64,000 nt of DNA from Flavobacteriales bacterium. Lineage in GTDB: Bacteria; Bacteroidota; Bacteroidia; Flavobacteriales_F; PHOS-HE28. The translations under genes and the position numbers were made by a program. Positions 46,568 through 54,851 of the stretch are shown piece by piece. The notes under the pieces were generated by a model. That model was not told where the DNA came from, ran no database searches, and saw only the letters and a program-made list of their open reading frames with translations. The stretch's first letter is position 1, and every line of letters starts with the position of its first letter. Where the stretch lies: assembly GCA_016721825.1 (NCBI GenBank), contig JADKHI010000001.1:1492490-1556489 (forward strand), written 5' to 3'.

Positions 46568-46751
46568 ACGCGGTACTGAGGCTTCCCATGTCCTCCTTCT
46601 TGTCCATGCTTCGGAAAGCGAAGAACTCCTTCAACGAGCGCAGCCCATGCGCTTCTGCTCCCCCTCCGCCCCCTCGCTAAGGCGCGGGGGATAAGTGGAA
46701 GCATGGGCCGCGCAAGATCTTCAGGACCGGATCTGCGGAGCGCTTCCTTCG

Positions 46752-46794
46752 ATCCCCCTCGTCCGCCGGCTTGGCGGGAACAGCGAGGGGGGAT
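46752..46794. repeat. Long imperfect palindrome
   Basis: ATCCCCCTCG is paired with CGAGGGGGGAT across an inner hairpin CCGCC-GGCTT-GGCGG. It may act as a terminator-like or REP-like element; no T-tract follows on the plus strand. Confidence 0.5.
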
Positions 46795-46902
46795 GAGTTG
46801 CCGCACAGCGCGCATCGGCCCGTTCGCGTGCGCCAGCGGCTTAGCGGAAGCGTTCAAGCTTTCTTGAGGTGACAACTGGTCAAGGCGAAGACGTGAATAG
46901 TT

Positions 46903-46938
46903 CCCCTCCTGCCAAGGAGCGGTCAGGGGTGGTGGCAC
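46903..46938. repeat. CCCCTCCTGCCAAGGAG dispersed repeat, copy 1
   Basis: CCCCTCCT-GCCA-AGGAGCGG hairpin followed by GTCAGGGGTGGTGGCAC. It matches copy 2 at 49967-50003 apart from one base in the stem. The upstream ~50 bp are also related between the two sites. Confidence 0.65.
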
Positions 46939-47027
46939 CCTGAAGAACAGAACGAGCGCCGCAGGCCCGTGAAGGCCTTTGGCACTCGCCTGATGTGGGG
47001 AGCACATGTTCGCTGTCCGCGTTCCCC

Positions 47028-47408
47028 TTACTTCATCTGTTCCTTCTTCTCCGGTGTGAGGTCCCCGGTGCCTTTCTGGCGCATGCCATCCCACTTGGTG
47101 TACTGCTCGGGGGTCAGCACCTTCTGCATCTCCCGGTCACGCTCCACCATCAGGGCGGCGGTCTTGTCGGACATGTCCTTGTCGCTCAGCTTCGGCATGG
47201 TCTGCTCCAGCGCTTCGTGGCGCTTGATGTAGCGCGTGTCCAGCTCCTTCACCTTGGCCTCCTGCTCATCGGAGAGGTCCAACTGCATGTTCAACTGGGT
47301 CACGTTCAGGTTCACCCATGCCTTGTCCAATGTGCTGGGTTGGGTCTGGGCCTGCGCGTTCAGGGTGGTGAGCAGGGCGACGGCGCCTGCAATGATCAGG
47401 TTCTTCAT
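47028..47408 (-). CDS. Small secreted Spy/CpxP-like protein
   Basis: 126 aa, signal peptide MKNLIIAGAVALLTTLNAQAQ. LNMQLDLSDEQEAKVKELDTRYIKRHEALEQ and MQKVLTPEQYTKWDGM are the paired LTxxQ-like helices of Spy/CpxP proteins (LxxEQ). It is probably a periplasmic helical hook-shaped protein. Similar in size and repeat to the gene at 42354-42695. The end is Lys-rich. The function remains inferred. Confidence 0.75.
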   Translation of the reverse strand: MKNLIIAGAVALLTTLNAQAQTQPSTLDKAWVNLNVTQLNMQLDLSDEQEAKVKELDTRYIKRHEALEQTMPKLSDKDMSDKTAALMVERDREMQKVLTPEQYTKWDGMRQKGTGDLTPEKKEQMK

Positions 47409-47637
47409 GGTCCTTGGTTTTAGGTTCACCCTGCCAGTTGCGAAACCAGGGCCAAGACCTACCGGTGGGCAGCGAGAACGCGTGCAGACCCCACCCCTGC
47501 TGCGTTGCACGCATCAGCACGCATCCGTGTGCCGCGCCTGGGGTGTGCACACTGTTCGCCATCGCTGGGGAAGGGCGACCACGATCACCACCTTTCGTGC
47601 GCTGACCGTCCGTGCTGGCGGCGGGTACATTTACCGC

Positions 47638-48372
47638 ATGTGCCTCATCGCCTTGGCCTACCAGGTCCACCCACGCTTTCCGCTTATTGTAGCGGCCAAC
47701 CGCGATGAGGTCCGGGAACGACCCACGGCACCCGCGCAGTTCTGGCCCGATGCACCCGAGTTCCTCGCCGGACGCGATCAGCAGGCGGGCGGCACCTGGC
47801 TCGGCATCACCCGCACCGGGCGCATCGCCGCCATCACGAACCACCGCGACCTGCGGCGCCCGCGCACCGTGGGCCCTTCGCGCGGCCAGCTCGTGAAGCA
47901 GGCCCTGCTCGGCACCATCGACCCACAGACCACCGCAGCCTACGAGGGCTTCAACCTGCTGTACGGACCCCTGCACGCGCTGCGCTACCACAACAACATC
48001 CAACCCGCCGACCTTCCGCTCGCACCGGGCGTGCACGGCATCAGCAACGCCTTCCTCAACACACCGTGGCCCAAAGTGGAACGCGCGAAGGCGGACCTGC
48101 ACGCGCTGCTCGAAGCGACCGACCCACCACCGGTGGAAGCGCTCTTCGCGGTGCTCACCAACGATGCACTGGCCGCCGATGCGCAACTGCCCGATACCGG
48201 CCTGCCCCTGGAGCTGGAGCGTGCCGCCTCGTCCATCTTCATCCCCGGTGCCGCCTATGGCACGCGCTGCTCCACCGTGCTGCTGGTGGATGCCGAAGGT
48301 GCCGTGTACTTCGAGGAACGCAGCTGGCCCGGTGCCACGCGGGTGGTGGAGCGGTTCAGGCTCGAGGGGTAG
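47638..48372 (+). CDS. NRDE/TANGO2 family protein
   Basis: 244 aa from ATG 47638. MCLIALAYQVHPRFPLIVAANRDEVRERPTAPAQFW gives the N-terminal Cys2 and the NRDE motif, followed by GRDQQAGGTWLGITRTGRIAAITNHRD and GVHGISNAFLNTPWPKVERAK, all standard for this Ntn-hydrolase-like family. Eukaryotic TANGO2 is linked to metabolism/haem handling; bacterial roles are unknown. TACATTTA just before the ATG resembles a -7 box, so the mRNA leader may be very short. Confidence 0.9.
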   Translation: MCLIALAYQVHPRFPLIVAANRDEVRERPTAPAQFWPDAPEFLAGRDQQAGGTWLGITRTGRIAAITNHRDLRRPRTVGPSRGQLVKQALLGTIDPQTTAAYEGFNLLYGPLHALRYHNNIQPADLPLAPGVHGISNAFLNTPWPKVERAKADLHALLEATDPPPVEALFAVLTNDALAADAQLPDTGLPLELERAASSIFIPGAAYGTRCSTVLLVDAEGAVYFEERSWPGATRVVERFRLEG

Positions 48373-48381
48373 AACGGCCCT

Positions 48382-48419
48382 CCTCGCGATGACGTTGAGT
48401 TTACATTTCGTCATGGCGA
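48382..48419. repeat. CCTCGCGATGACG/CGTCATGGCGA palindrome, copy 1
   Basis: The left arm CCTCGCGATGACG and right arm CGTCATGGCGA are imperfect inverted repeats separated by ~14 nt. It belongs to a dispersed REP-like family seen in many bacterial genomes. Confidence 0.6.
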
Positions 48420-48452
48420 AGAGCAACAAGCGGTCCCAGCACAGGCCACTGT

Positions 48453-48483
48453 GACGTGGCCATCTCCTAAGCCGCTGGCGCAC
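48453..48483 (+). repeat. 31-bp direct repeat, copy A
   Basis: A 31-bp sequence starting GACGTGGCCATCTCC and ending CCGCTGGCGCAC. It is identical to 49879-49909 beyond the IS110 transposase. Confidence 0.7.
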
Positions 48484-48573
48484 AGAAATGAAACACCGTG
48501 TTGCCACCCGCGCGCCTGCGGCCTAAGAGGTCGCTTCGGCGGACGATCCTTTACGGATGTTCCGTGTGGTCCG

Positions 48574-48611
48574 CCTCGCGATGACGGTGGGTTCTTAGTT
48601 CGTCATGGCGA
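48574..48611. repeat. CCTCGCGATGACG/CGTCATGGCGA palindrome, copy 2
   Basis: Same arms as the copy at 48382-48419 with a different central spacer. The two copies stand ~190 bp apart in the same orientation, just upstream of the IS110 element. Confidence 0.6.
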
Positions 48612-48639
48612 CTCTAGACTTGCGTCGATAGATCCACTG

Positions 48640-48837
48640 AAGAGGTCTGAGCAGGAAGGCAGGTGAACCATTCATGGCGATAGGACGCGGTCCTAAGCCC
48701 CCTTATTGGAACCTGTCTTCCCCTCGGGTCTGAGGCTCAGATAGAATTTCAGGCGTGCAGGCCTATTAGAGTCATCAAGCACAGGACCTCGCTCAGCCCC
48801 TCCAGGGATCATTGGTCTAACTCAAAAGTAGAAGGCA
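48640..48837 (+). ncRNA. Candidate bridge RNA region of the IS110 element
   Basis: IS110-group elements such as IS621 encode a structured bridge RNA in the long non-coding end 5' of the transposase. This ~200-bp leader has no open frame and has self-complementary patches (for example GGACGCGGTCC; CCTCGGGTCTGAGG). Its position is the basis of the call; no structure was computed. Confidence 0.35.
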
Positions 48838-49845
48838 ATGAAACACTGGATCGGGGTGGACGTGAGCAAGGCGCATTTGGATGTGGCCCTGCTTGATGAA
48901 GCCGGAGCACTACTGGCACAGGAGAGGATCAGTAACGAGCCCAAAGCGGTCAGAGCATTATTGCGGCGTTGGGGAAAGGAGTTCAGGCTGGACAAGAGCA
49001 GTATGCTGGTCTGCTTGGAACCCACAGGTCACTATGGCTACCGGTTGGTGGAGGAGTTGGTGCACCTGGCGATCCCCACTTGGCTGGCTCATCCGCTGGA
49101 CATCAAGCACAGCATCGGTAACACGCGGGGTAAGAGCGACAGCATTGATGCCCTGCGCATTGCGGACTACGCACGTCGCTATCAGGATAAAGCCCGGCTG
49201 GTCGGCGCTGAGGCGTTGCGCATGAACAAGCTCCGGCAGCTGCTGAGCTGCAGGCGCCAGTTGGTCACCGAGCGCAGGCGGCAACAAGTGCGGATCAAGG
49301 ACACCAACCGGCACATGGACCGTTCCCTTCAAAGCCTCTTCGACCGCATGAGTCGCCAACGCATCAAGCAGGTTGACCAACAACTGGTCGAAGTGGACGG
49401 CCTCATCCTGGAGTTCATACGGTCCGACCAGCAGCTCAACCAGCAGTATCAACTGTTACTCAGCGTTGATGGCGTTGGACCTGTACTGGCCTCCTATCTG
49501 TTGGCCTGCACCGAAGGCTTCACCCGCTTCCGCACTGTGCGTCAACTGGCTTGTCAGGCGGGCGTTGCACCTTACGAGCACACCTCGGGGTCGAGCATCA
49601 AAGGAAGAACACGCGTGTCACCACAAGCCGACCAGGTGCTTAAAACCCTCCTGCACATGTCCGCACTGGGGGTGATCGCAAGGGCGGGCGAGTTGCAGGA
49701 CTACTATCGAAGGAAGCTCAAGCAAGGCAAAGCGCCTATGTCTGTGATCAATGCCGTTCGATGCAAGATCCTCCATCGTCTGTTCGCCGTGATCCAGCGA
49801 AGCACACCCTACGTGCGTATGCCACTTGCACAGGTCATAGAATAA
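48838..49845 (+). CDS. IS110-family DEDD transposase
   Basis: 335 aa. The N-terminal RuvC-like DEDD domain has D8 (WIGVDVSKAHLDVALL), E61 (CLEPTGHYG), D101 and D104 (GKSDSIDALRIADY). A coiled helix bundle follows, then the C-terminal Transposase_20 domain (LLLSVDGVGPVLASYLLA; VRQLACQAGVAPYEHTSGSSIKG, catalytic Ser expected in S250-S253; KTLLHMSALGVI). Full length and intact with all catalytic residues, so the element could be active. It would act with a bridge RNA from its own left end. Confidence 0.95.
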   Translation: MKHWIGVDVSKAHLDVALLDEAGALLAQERISNEPKAVRALLRRWGKEFRLDKSSMLVCLEPTGHYGYRLVEELVHLAIPTWLAHPLDIKHSIGNTRGKSDSIDALRIADYARRYQDKARLVGAEALRMNKLRQLLSCRRQLVTERRRQQVRIKDTNRHMDRSLQSLFDRMSRQRIKQVDQQLVEVDGLILEFIRSDQQLNQQYQLLLSVDGVGPVLASYLLACTEGFTRFRTVRQLACQAGVAPYEHTSGSSIKGRTRVSPQADQVLKTLLHMSALGVIARAGELQDYYRRKLKQGKAPMSVINAVRCKILHRLFAVIQRSTPYVRMPLAQVIE

Positions 49846-49878
49846 GGAGGGCACCTGCGATCCCACCAAACCAGGCCC

Positions 49879-49909
49879 GACGTGGCCATCTCCTAAGCCG
49901 CTGGCGCAC
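49879..49909 (+). repeat. 31-bp direct repeat, copy B
   Basis: Identical over 31 bp to 48453-48483 and in the same orientation. It starts 34 bp after the transposase stop codon. Confidence 0.7.
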
Positions 49910-49966
49910 AAGCGCAGTCCGAACTTCCTTAACGTGACATCTGGCAAAGGCGGAGACCAACATCAT

Positions 49967-50003
49967 CCCCCTCCTGCCAAGGAGGGGTCAGGGGTGGTGG
50001 CAC
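49967..50003. repeat. CCCCTCCTGCCAAGGAGGGG dispersed repeat, copy 2
   Basis: A perfect 8-bp stem CCCCTCCT-GCCA-AGGAGGGG, then TCAGGGGTGGTGGCAC. A sister copy lies at 46903-46938, and a related CCCCTCC-CGCC-GGAGGGG hairpin sits inside hsdR at 59339-59356. Confidence 0.65.
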
Positions 50004-50161
50004 ACCAATGAGCCACTCCGGACAATGCCCCCACGCCTTCGCAACACTTCATCCGTGTACATCGGGACGACCCACCGACCATGCGAAAACACCCTGTGAA
50101 AAAGACGTTAGTACGGTTCGATACCGACCGCGAGCTTTGATCGATCCCAGCACCGCATCCG

Positions 50162-51985
50162 ATGGACAACAGACACAGCCCACGCACACGCAAGCTCACC
50201 GTGGTGGCACAGGACCCTTCCGTTCGCAAGGCGGACGGTTCCATACTCACGGCCTGCGTGTCGGTGCCGTACGAGGACATGGGCGAAGGACCCACCGGTT
50301 ATCGTGTGCAAGTGGTGGACTTCGATGCGTCGAGCAACAGTTTGATGAAGCCGTGGACGCCACGGGACGATGGTGCTGATCCGTTCGGCCCCACAGCAGC
50401 GGGAAAGACCGTGACCGATGCCGAGATCCTCGGCGACCCGAAGTTCCACCAGCAGAACGTGTACGCGATCGTGATGCGCACGCTGGCGCGCTTCGAGCTG
50501 GCCTTGGGCCGGCGCGTGAGCTGGAGCTTCGGTGGGCACCAGCTGAAGGTGGCACCCCACGCCTTCACCGATGCGAACGCGTTCTATTCCAAAGAGGATG
50601 AAGGGCTCTTCTTCGGCTACTTCGCCACGCCCGACGCGAAGGGAAAAGCGAAGACCATCTTCAGCTGCCTCAGCCACGATGTGGTGGCGCATGAAACGAG
50701 CCATGCCTTGCTCGATGGCCTGCGCGAACGCTACACCGACCCTTCCTCTCCCGATCAGGCCGCCTTCCACGAAGGCTTCTCCGACATCGTGGCGCTGCTC
50801 AGCGTGTTCTCCATCAAGGAGGTGATCGAACAGCTGGTGCACCGCGACCAAGGCAACAAGAAGCGCGTGGCCGGTGACTGGCTCACCGCCAAAGGCATCG
50901 CCGAAGGGCCGCTCTTCGCGCTCGCCAAGGAGATGGGCCAGGAGATGGCGCAGGTGCGCGGCGAGGCCCTCCGCCATTCCACCGAGCTGCAGCCGCGCAA
51001 GGGCATCCTCCGGGAAGCGGAGTTCATGGAACCGCACCGCCGTGGTGAAGTGCTCGTGGCCGCGGTGCTGGGCGCCTTGACCACCATCTGGGCCGACCGC
51101 ATCAGCGGGCTGGCCAAGGATGCCGATGGCACACTGGACGTGGCCCGCGTGGTGGACGAAGGGCGCGTGATCGCCGACCGCCTGCTGACCATGTGCATCC
51201 GCGCGCTGGACTATTGCCCGCCCGTGCACCTCACCTTCGCCGACTACCTCTCGGCCCTGTTGACGGCGGACCGCGAGGTGAACCCGGACGATGAGCGTTT
51301 CCATCTGCGCGACCACATCCGCAGCTCGTTCGGTTCGTTCGGCATTGCGCCGGCATCGAAGTACGGCGGTGCGGAAGCCGGTGTGTGGGGCGAACCCGTG
51401 AAGGAGGACCACGGCGACATCATCTACGACCGCACCCACTTCGAACCCATGCAGCGCGATCGCGATGAAGTGTTCCGCTTCATCTGGGAGAACCGCAAGG
51501 CCCTGCGCCTGCGCGTCGGCGCCTTCACCCGCGTGCAGAGCGTGCGCCCCTGCGTGCGCATCGGCGAGGACGGTTTCACCCTGCGCGAAACGGTGGCCGA
51601 GTACGTGCAGATCCTCCGCCTCGACCCCGATGAGCTTGCGGAGCTGGGCTATACCGACCCGGGCGAGAAGGTGCTGCCACGCGACCGGGAGGTGTTCATG
51701 TACGGCGGCGGCGTGCTCATCTTCGACGAGTACGGACGCCTGAAGTTCCACGTGCACAACCGCCTGAACAACACTACCCGCCAGAGCGAACGCCTGAAGT
51801 ACCTGGGCAGCATCGGCTACTACGAGAACCTGCGGCCCAAGCGCAAGAGCCCCGCCAAGCTCAGCCCCTTCGGCCTGCTGCACCTTACACGCGCCCTCAA
51901 CGGCACACGCGCCCGCGCCGGCTGCGAGTGCCACCCCGGACTGGAGCACCACACCCATGACCTCGACGACGATGGAACCGAATAA
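50162..51985 (+). CDS. HExxH (gluzincin-like) metallopeptidase
   Basis: 607 aa, MDNRHSPRTRKLTVVAQDPS. The zinc motif HETSH (177-181) in SHDVVAHETSHALLDGLRERY is followed 20-odd residues later by FHEGFSDIVALL, whose Glu is the expected third ligand of gluzincins. The first ~100 residues (VVDFDASSNSLMKPWTP) and the long C-terminal region (DEVFRFIWENRKALRLRVGAFTRVQSV; FMYGGGVLIFDEYGRLKFHVHN) are unrecognised. No signal peptide, so it is intracellular. It overlaps the MBL-fold gene behind it by 14-29 bp, so the two form a unit. Substrate unknown; a conflict/defence protease is one possibility. Confidence 0.8.
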   Translation: MDNRHSPRTRKLTVVAQDPSVRKADGSILTACVSVPYEDMGEGPTGYRVQVVDFDASSNSLMKPWTPRDDGADPFGPTAAGKTVTDAEILGDPKFHQQNVYAIVMRTLARFELALGRRVSWSFGGHQLKVAPHAFTDANAFYSKEDEGLFFGYFATPDAKGKAKTIFSCLSHDVVAHETSHALLDGLRERYTDPSSPDQAAFHEGFSDIVALLSVFSIKEVIEQLVHRDQGNKKRVAGDWLTAKGIAEGPLFALAKEMGQEMAQVRGEALRHSTELQPRKGILREAEFMEPHRRGEVLVAAVLGALTTIWADRISGLAKDADGTLDVARVVDEGRVIADRLLTMCIRALDYCPPVHLTFADYLSALLTADREVNPDDERFHLRDHIRSSFGSFGIAPASKYGGAEAGVWGEPVKEDHGDIIYDRTHFEPMQRDRDEVFRFIWENRKALRLRVGAFTRVQSVRPCVRIGEDGFTLRETVAEYVQILRLDPDELAELGYTDPGEKVLPRDREVFMYGGGVLIFDEYGRLKFHVHNRLNNTTRQSERLKYLGSIGYYENLRPKRKSPAKLSPFGLLHLTRALNGTRARAGCECHPGLEHHTHDLDDDGTE

Positions 51986-53264
51986 AGCCACCATCCGCAG
52001 CTACCAAGTGGGCTTCGGCGATTGCTTCCTCCTCACCTTCCACTACCCCAAGGCGGTGAACGGAAGCACGGAGCGCCACGTACTGATCGACTGCGGCAGC
52101 ACCGCACCGCCCCGCACCTTCAAAGGCAAGAGCTTCTCCCTTGCTCCGGTGGCCGAGCACATCAAGCAGACCACCGGTGGCAAGTTGCACGCCGTGGTGG
52201 CCACCCACCGCCACAAGGACCACATCAGCGGCTTCGCCACCGCCGCCAACGGCAAGGGCGCCGGGGACATCCTCCGCACCCTGAAGCCCGACCTGGTGCT
52301 GCAGCCCTGGACCGAAGACCCCAAATTGCCCACCGACGCCACCAAGCCCAAGGCCGGCAACCGAGGCTCGGCCCGCTTCGCCCTCGGCCTGCAAGGCATG
52401 CATCAGTTCTCCGCTTCGCTGCTCGGTGAGCTCAAAGCGTTGGAGAAGACCTTGAGCCCGGCCGTGATCGGACAGCTCAGCTTCCTCGGCGAGGACAACA
52501 TCGCGAACCCCAGCGCGGTGAAGAACCTGATGACCATGGGGAAGAAGAACGAGTACCTGCACTACGGCATGAAGAGCGGCCTGGAGAAGCTGCTGCCCGG
52601 TGTGAAGGTGCACGTGCTCGGCCCCCCCACCATTGAGCAGAACGACGAGATCAAAACGCAAACAAGCAAGGACCCCGACGAGTTCTGGCACATGCGCGGC
52701 CTCACGGCGTCGGCCTTCGGACCCGGTGGCACCTCGCCCTTCGCCGCCAAGCACAAGGCCTCAGGCACCCTGCCACCCGAGGTGCGCTGGTTCGTACCCC
52801 GCATACAGGCCAGCCGCGGCGCCCAGCTGTTGGAGCTGGTGCGCATCCTGGACAACCAGATGAACAACACCAGTTTGATCCTGCTCTTCGAATACGGCGG
52901 CAAGCGCCTGCTCTTCCCCGGTGATGCGCAACTGGAGAACTGGAACCACGCCCTCAAGGATGCGAAGGAGGCCAAGGCGAACATGAAGTTGCTGGCCGGC
53001 ACCGACCTCTACAAGGTGGGCCACCACGGCAGCTTGAACGCCACGCCCCGCACCCTCTGGGCCCTGTTCAACAAGAAGAAGAAGGGGAACAGGAAGGCCC
53101 AGCTGCAGACCCTGCTGAGCACACGGCCCGGCAAGCACGGCAGCACCGCCAGCCGCACCGAGGTGCCGCGCAAGACCTTGTTGAACGAACTGGAAACGAA
53201 GAGCCAGCTGCTGAACACCGATGCCCTGAAGAACGGCACGGAGTGCCACGTGGTGGAGCTGTGA
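51972..53264 (+). CDS. MBL-fold metallo-hydrolase, partner of the peptidase
   Basis: 430 aa from ATG 51972 (an ATG at 51957 is also possible); both overlap the peptidase gene. The N-terminus YQVGFGDCFLLTFHYP and VLIDCGST lead to the metal motif ATHRHKDHISGF (about residues 79-84, HxHxDH). Later come LILLFEYGGKRLLFPGDAQLENW (Asp ligand) and YKVGHHGSLNATPRTLWALF (His ligand), as in ComEC/Rec2-type MBL domains. Such enzymes cleave phosphodiesters or nucleic acids. No membrane segments are present. Activity is plausible since all ligands are present. Confidence 0.85.
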   Translation: MEPNKATIRSYQVGFGDCFLLTFHYPKAVNGSTERHVLIDCGSTAPPRTFKGKSFSLAPVAEHIKQTTGGKLHAVVATHRHKDHISGFATAANGKGAGDILRTLKPDLVLQPWTEDPKLPTDATKPKAGNRGSARFALGLQGMHQFSASLLGELKALEKTLSPAVIGQLSFLGEDNIANPSAVKNLMTMGKKNEYLHYGMKSGLEKLLPGVKVHVLGPPTIEQNDEIKTQTSKDPDEFWHMRGLTASAFGPGGTSPFAAKHKASGTLPPEVRWFVPRIQASRGAQLLELVRILDNQMNNTSLILLFEYGGKRLLFPGDAQLENWNHALKDAKEAKANMKLLAGTDLYKVGHHGSLNATPRTLWALFNKKKKGNRKAQLQTLLSTRPGKHGSTASRTEVPRKTLLNELETKSQLLNTDALKNGTECHVVEL

Positions 53265-53410
53265 GCCCAGGGTCGCTCAACCTTGCCGGAGTGGATGCGC
53301 AAGGGTGAAGGTGGGTTTGGGGCGGCGGCTGGTGTCTTGTGAAACTACCACTGGTACCAGCGTGATCAGGAAGCAGCAGGTATTGCACTCTACGACCTAT
53401 CTATGCGATC

Positions 53411-53962
53411 ATGGAACCACGCTTGCCAGCCGCCTTAGCCGTGGTTGCTGACCTACCAGTTGAAAGCCCCACAACTACATGGCGCATCCATGTGGCACGG
53501 CCCACCTTCACCGCCTACCGCGGTATGGAAACGGTCGACAGCTTCGGCGGCAAAGACCTCCTGCTCGTGGACGGCCGCCCTCAATTCGCCGAGGTCGCCA
53601 TCCTCCGCGCGTTCAAGGCGGCCGGGTTGGGTGGGGCGCTGGGTGGAAACCTATCGGCAACCCGCAATGTAGCCTGCCCTGTTGCGCGAGTGGAAACCGG
53701 TGGCACTTCATGGTTCAGGAGCGCGACCCATCATTGAGCCATGGGTGAACGAACGCTCCATGCCATCGCCGAGGCAAATGGCAACAGCTTCAGGGGCTGC
53801 TGGGATGTGGTCGCGTGGAAGGACGATCGACTCGTCTTTGCCGAAAGCAAGAAACAGAAGAAGGATCGCATGCGTGATACCCAGGTGCAGTGGATGGAAG
53901 CTGCTCTGCGTTGCGAGGCTGTCGTGGAGGACTTTCTGGTGGTGGAGTGGTCGTTGACCTAA
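53411..53962 (+). pseudogene. VRR-NUC-like nuclease gene, disrupted
   Basis: Three frames together read a small nuclease: WRIHVARPTFTAYRGMETVDSF and AILRAFKAAG, then (shifted) WVGRWVETYRQPAM, an in-frame TAG, PALLREWKPVALHGSG, then (shifted again) GCWDVVAWKDDRLVFAESKKQKKDRMRDTQ and a C-terminal VVEW. D...ESK and TQ are the VRR-NUC/PD-(D/E)XK hallmarks. Two frameshifts plus a stop make it nonfunctional as sequenced. It follows the MBL gene on the same strand. Confidence 0.7.
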
Positions 53963-54837
53963 CCCACCTTGATGTTGTACTTCAGCAGCTTCCTGGCGAG
54001 GATGTCATCGAGGTTGTCGATGTCGTTGCCGTTCAGTTCGATCAGCGGGATCTCGTTCTTCCTGTAGAGATCCAATTTCTTCTTCTTGCGATCGGCGTAC
54101 TTGGGGTCATCTTCCATACCCCAATACTCGATATAGACCGCAAGCGGTCGACCTGCACCTTGTGGAATGTAGAAGTCGCAATAGCACTCCTCTTCAATAT
54201 TCAGCCTGCGCTCATAGGCGTGAACGATACCATACGTGTAAAGCCAGTTATCGATGATCACCTCCGCGCGACTGCGCACGTAGTGCCCATCCGTCGTGCG
54301 CAGCTTGGCTTCGAACTTCTCGCGGAAGCCTGTGCCGGAGAGCGAGCCGCCCACAGGCTCCGGCTGCACCGGTTGAACCGAAGGTCGAACCACATCCAGC
54401 AACCGTTTATTCTCCAGGATAGCAACAGGCCACACGGCATAGATGGAACCCGACTCATGCTCCATCTGCCGACCGCCGATGCTCAAGCCGGTCTTCGTCA
54501 CGGTCCAACCAGCCGTGTGCTTCTCCTGCCAACCCAGCTCGGCGAAGATCAAGTTCATGCGTTGTGCGGAAATGCCGAACTCCTTGCTGATGGCCGTGGC
54601 GTTCATGTTCTTGCCCCGTCCATGGCCTTGGTCGAAGTTGATGTCCTCCGGCCACACGATGAACTCGCCGAACTTGGGATTGGTCCGGGTCTGACCGCCT
54701 CTGCTGCGCCCAGCATCCGTGAGCACCCACTTGTCGCCGCTGCGGGTGATGAGGCCAAGGCCTTGAAGCTTCTCAAAGAGCTCCTTGCCGGGGATGTCCA
54801 TTTCCTTGGCGAGGCTGGAGGTGGAGAGGTATTCCAT
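53959..54837 (-). CDS. HTH plus PD-(D/E)XK-like nuclease protein
   Basis: 292 aa. The N-terminal half has two winged-helix-like repeats (TSSLAKEMDIPGKELFEKLQGLGLI; NATAISKEFGISAQRMNLIFAELGW), as in DNA-binding adaptors. The C-terminal domain has GHYVRSRAEVIIDNWLYTYGIVHAYERRL, then CDFYIPQGAGRPLAVYIEYWGM, where Glu, Asp and Glu fit a PD-(D/E)XK core of the DUF559-like type. The stop is convergent with the disrupted nuclease gene (overlap of 4 bp). It is separated by 14 bp from the DUF262-HNH gene upstream. Probably a defence or repair nuclease. Confidence 0.75.
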   Translation of the reverse strand: MEYLSTSSLAKEMDIPGKELFEKLQGLGLITRSGDKWVLTDAGRSRGGQTRTNPKFGEFIVWPEDINFDQGHGRGKNMNATAISKEFGISAQRMNLIFAELGWQEKHTAGWTVTKTGLSIGGRQMEHESGSIYAVWPVAILENKRLLDVVRPSVQPVQPEPVGGSLSGTGFREKFEAKLRTTDGHYVRSRAEVIIDNWLYTYGIVHAYERRLNIEEECYCDFYIPQGAGRPLAVYIEYWGMEDDPKYADRKKKKLDLYRKNEIPLIELNGNDIDNLDDILARKLLKYNIKVG

Positions 54838-54851
54838 AGGGGGAGGTTGGC

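Larger units (their letters stand above)
46568..47027. other. Repeat-rich intergenic region
   Basis: No gene is convincing in these 460 bp. The region holds G/C-rich palindromes: a long imperfect hairpin at 46752-46794, a CCCCTCC-type repeat at 46903-46938 and a degenerate copy of the CTAAGCCGCTGGCGCAC motif on the minus strand near 46830-46850. The same elements recur around the IS110 element further on. Confidence 0.6.
48373..48624. other. Repeat-bearing spacer before the IS110 element
   Basis: This spacer contains two copies of a CCTCGCGATGACG ... CGTCATGGCGA palindrome (48382-48419, 48574-48611) and a 31-bp sequence (48453-48483) that recurs identically just downstream of the transposase. 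No gene is visible. Confidence 0.6.
48625..49878 (+). mobile_element. IS110-family insertion sequence (ends approximate)
   Basis: The element is defined by its transposase (48838-49845) and a non-coding upstream stretch of ~200 bp expected in IS110 members. IS110 elements lack terminal inverted repeats, so I cannot fix the ends by eye; the limits given are the edges of the flanking dispersed repeats. Insertion into a repeat-rich intergenic region fits the family's preference for repeated targets. Confidence 0.7.
49846..50161. other. Intergenic region after IS110, with dispersed repeats
   Basis: 316 bp holding the second 31-bp direct repeat (49879-49909) and CCCCTCC copy 2 (49967-50003). No coding potential with conserved features; the metallopeptidase starts at its right end. 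Confidence 0.6.
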
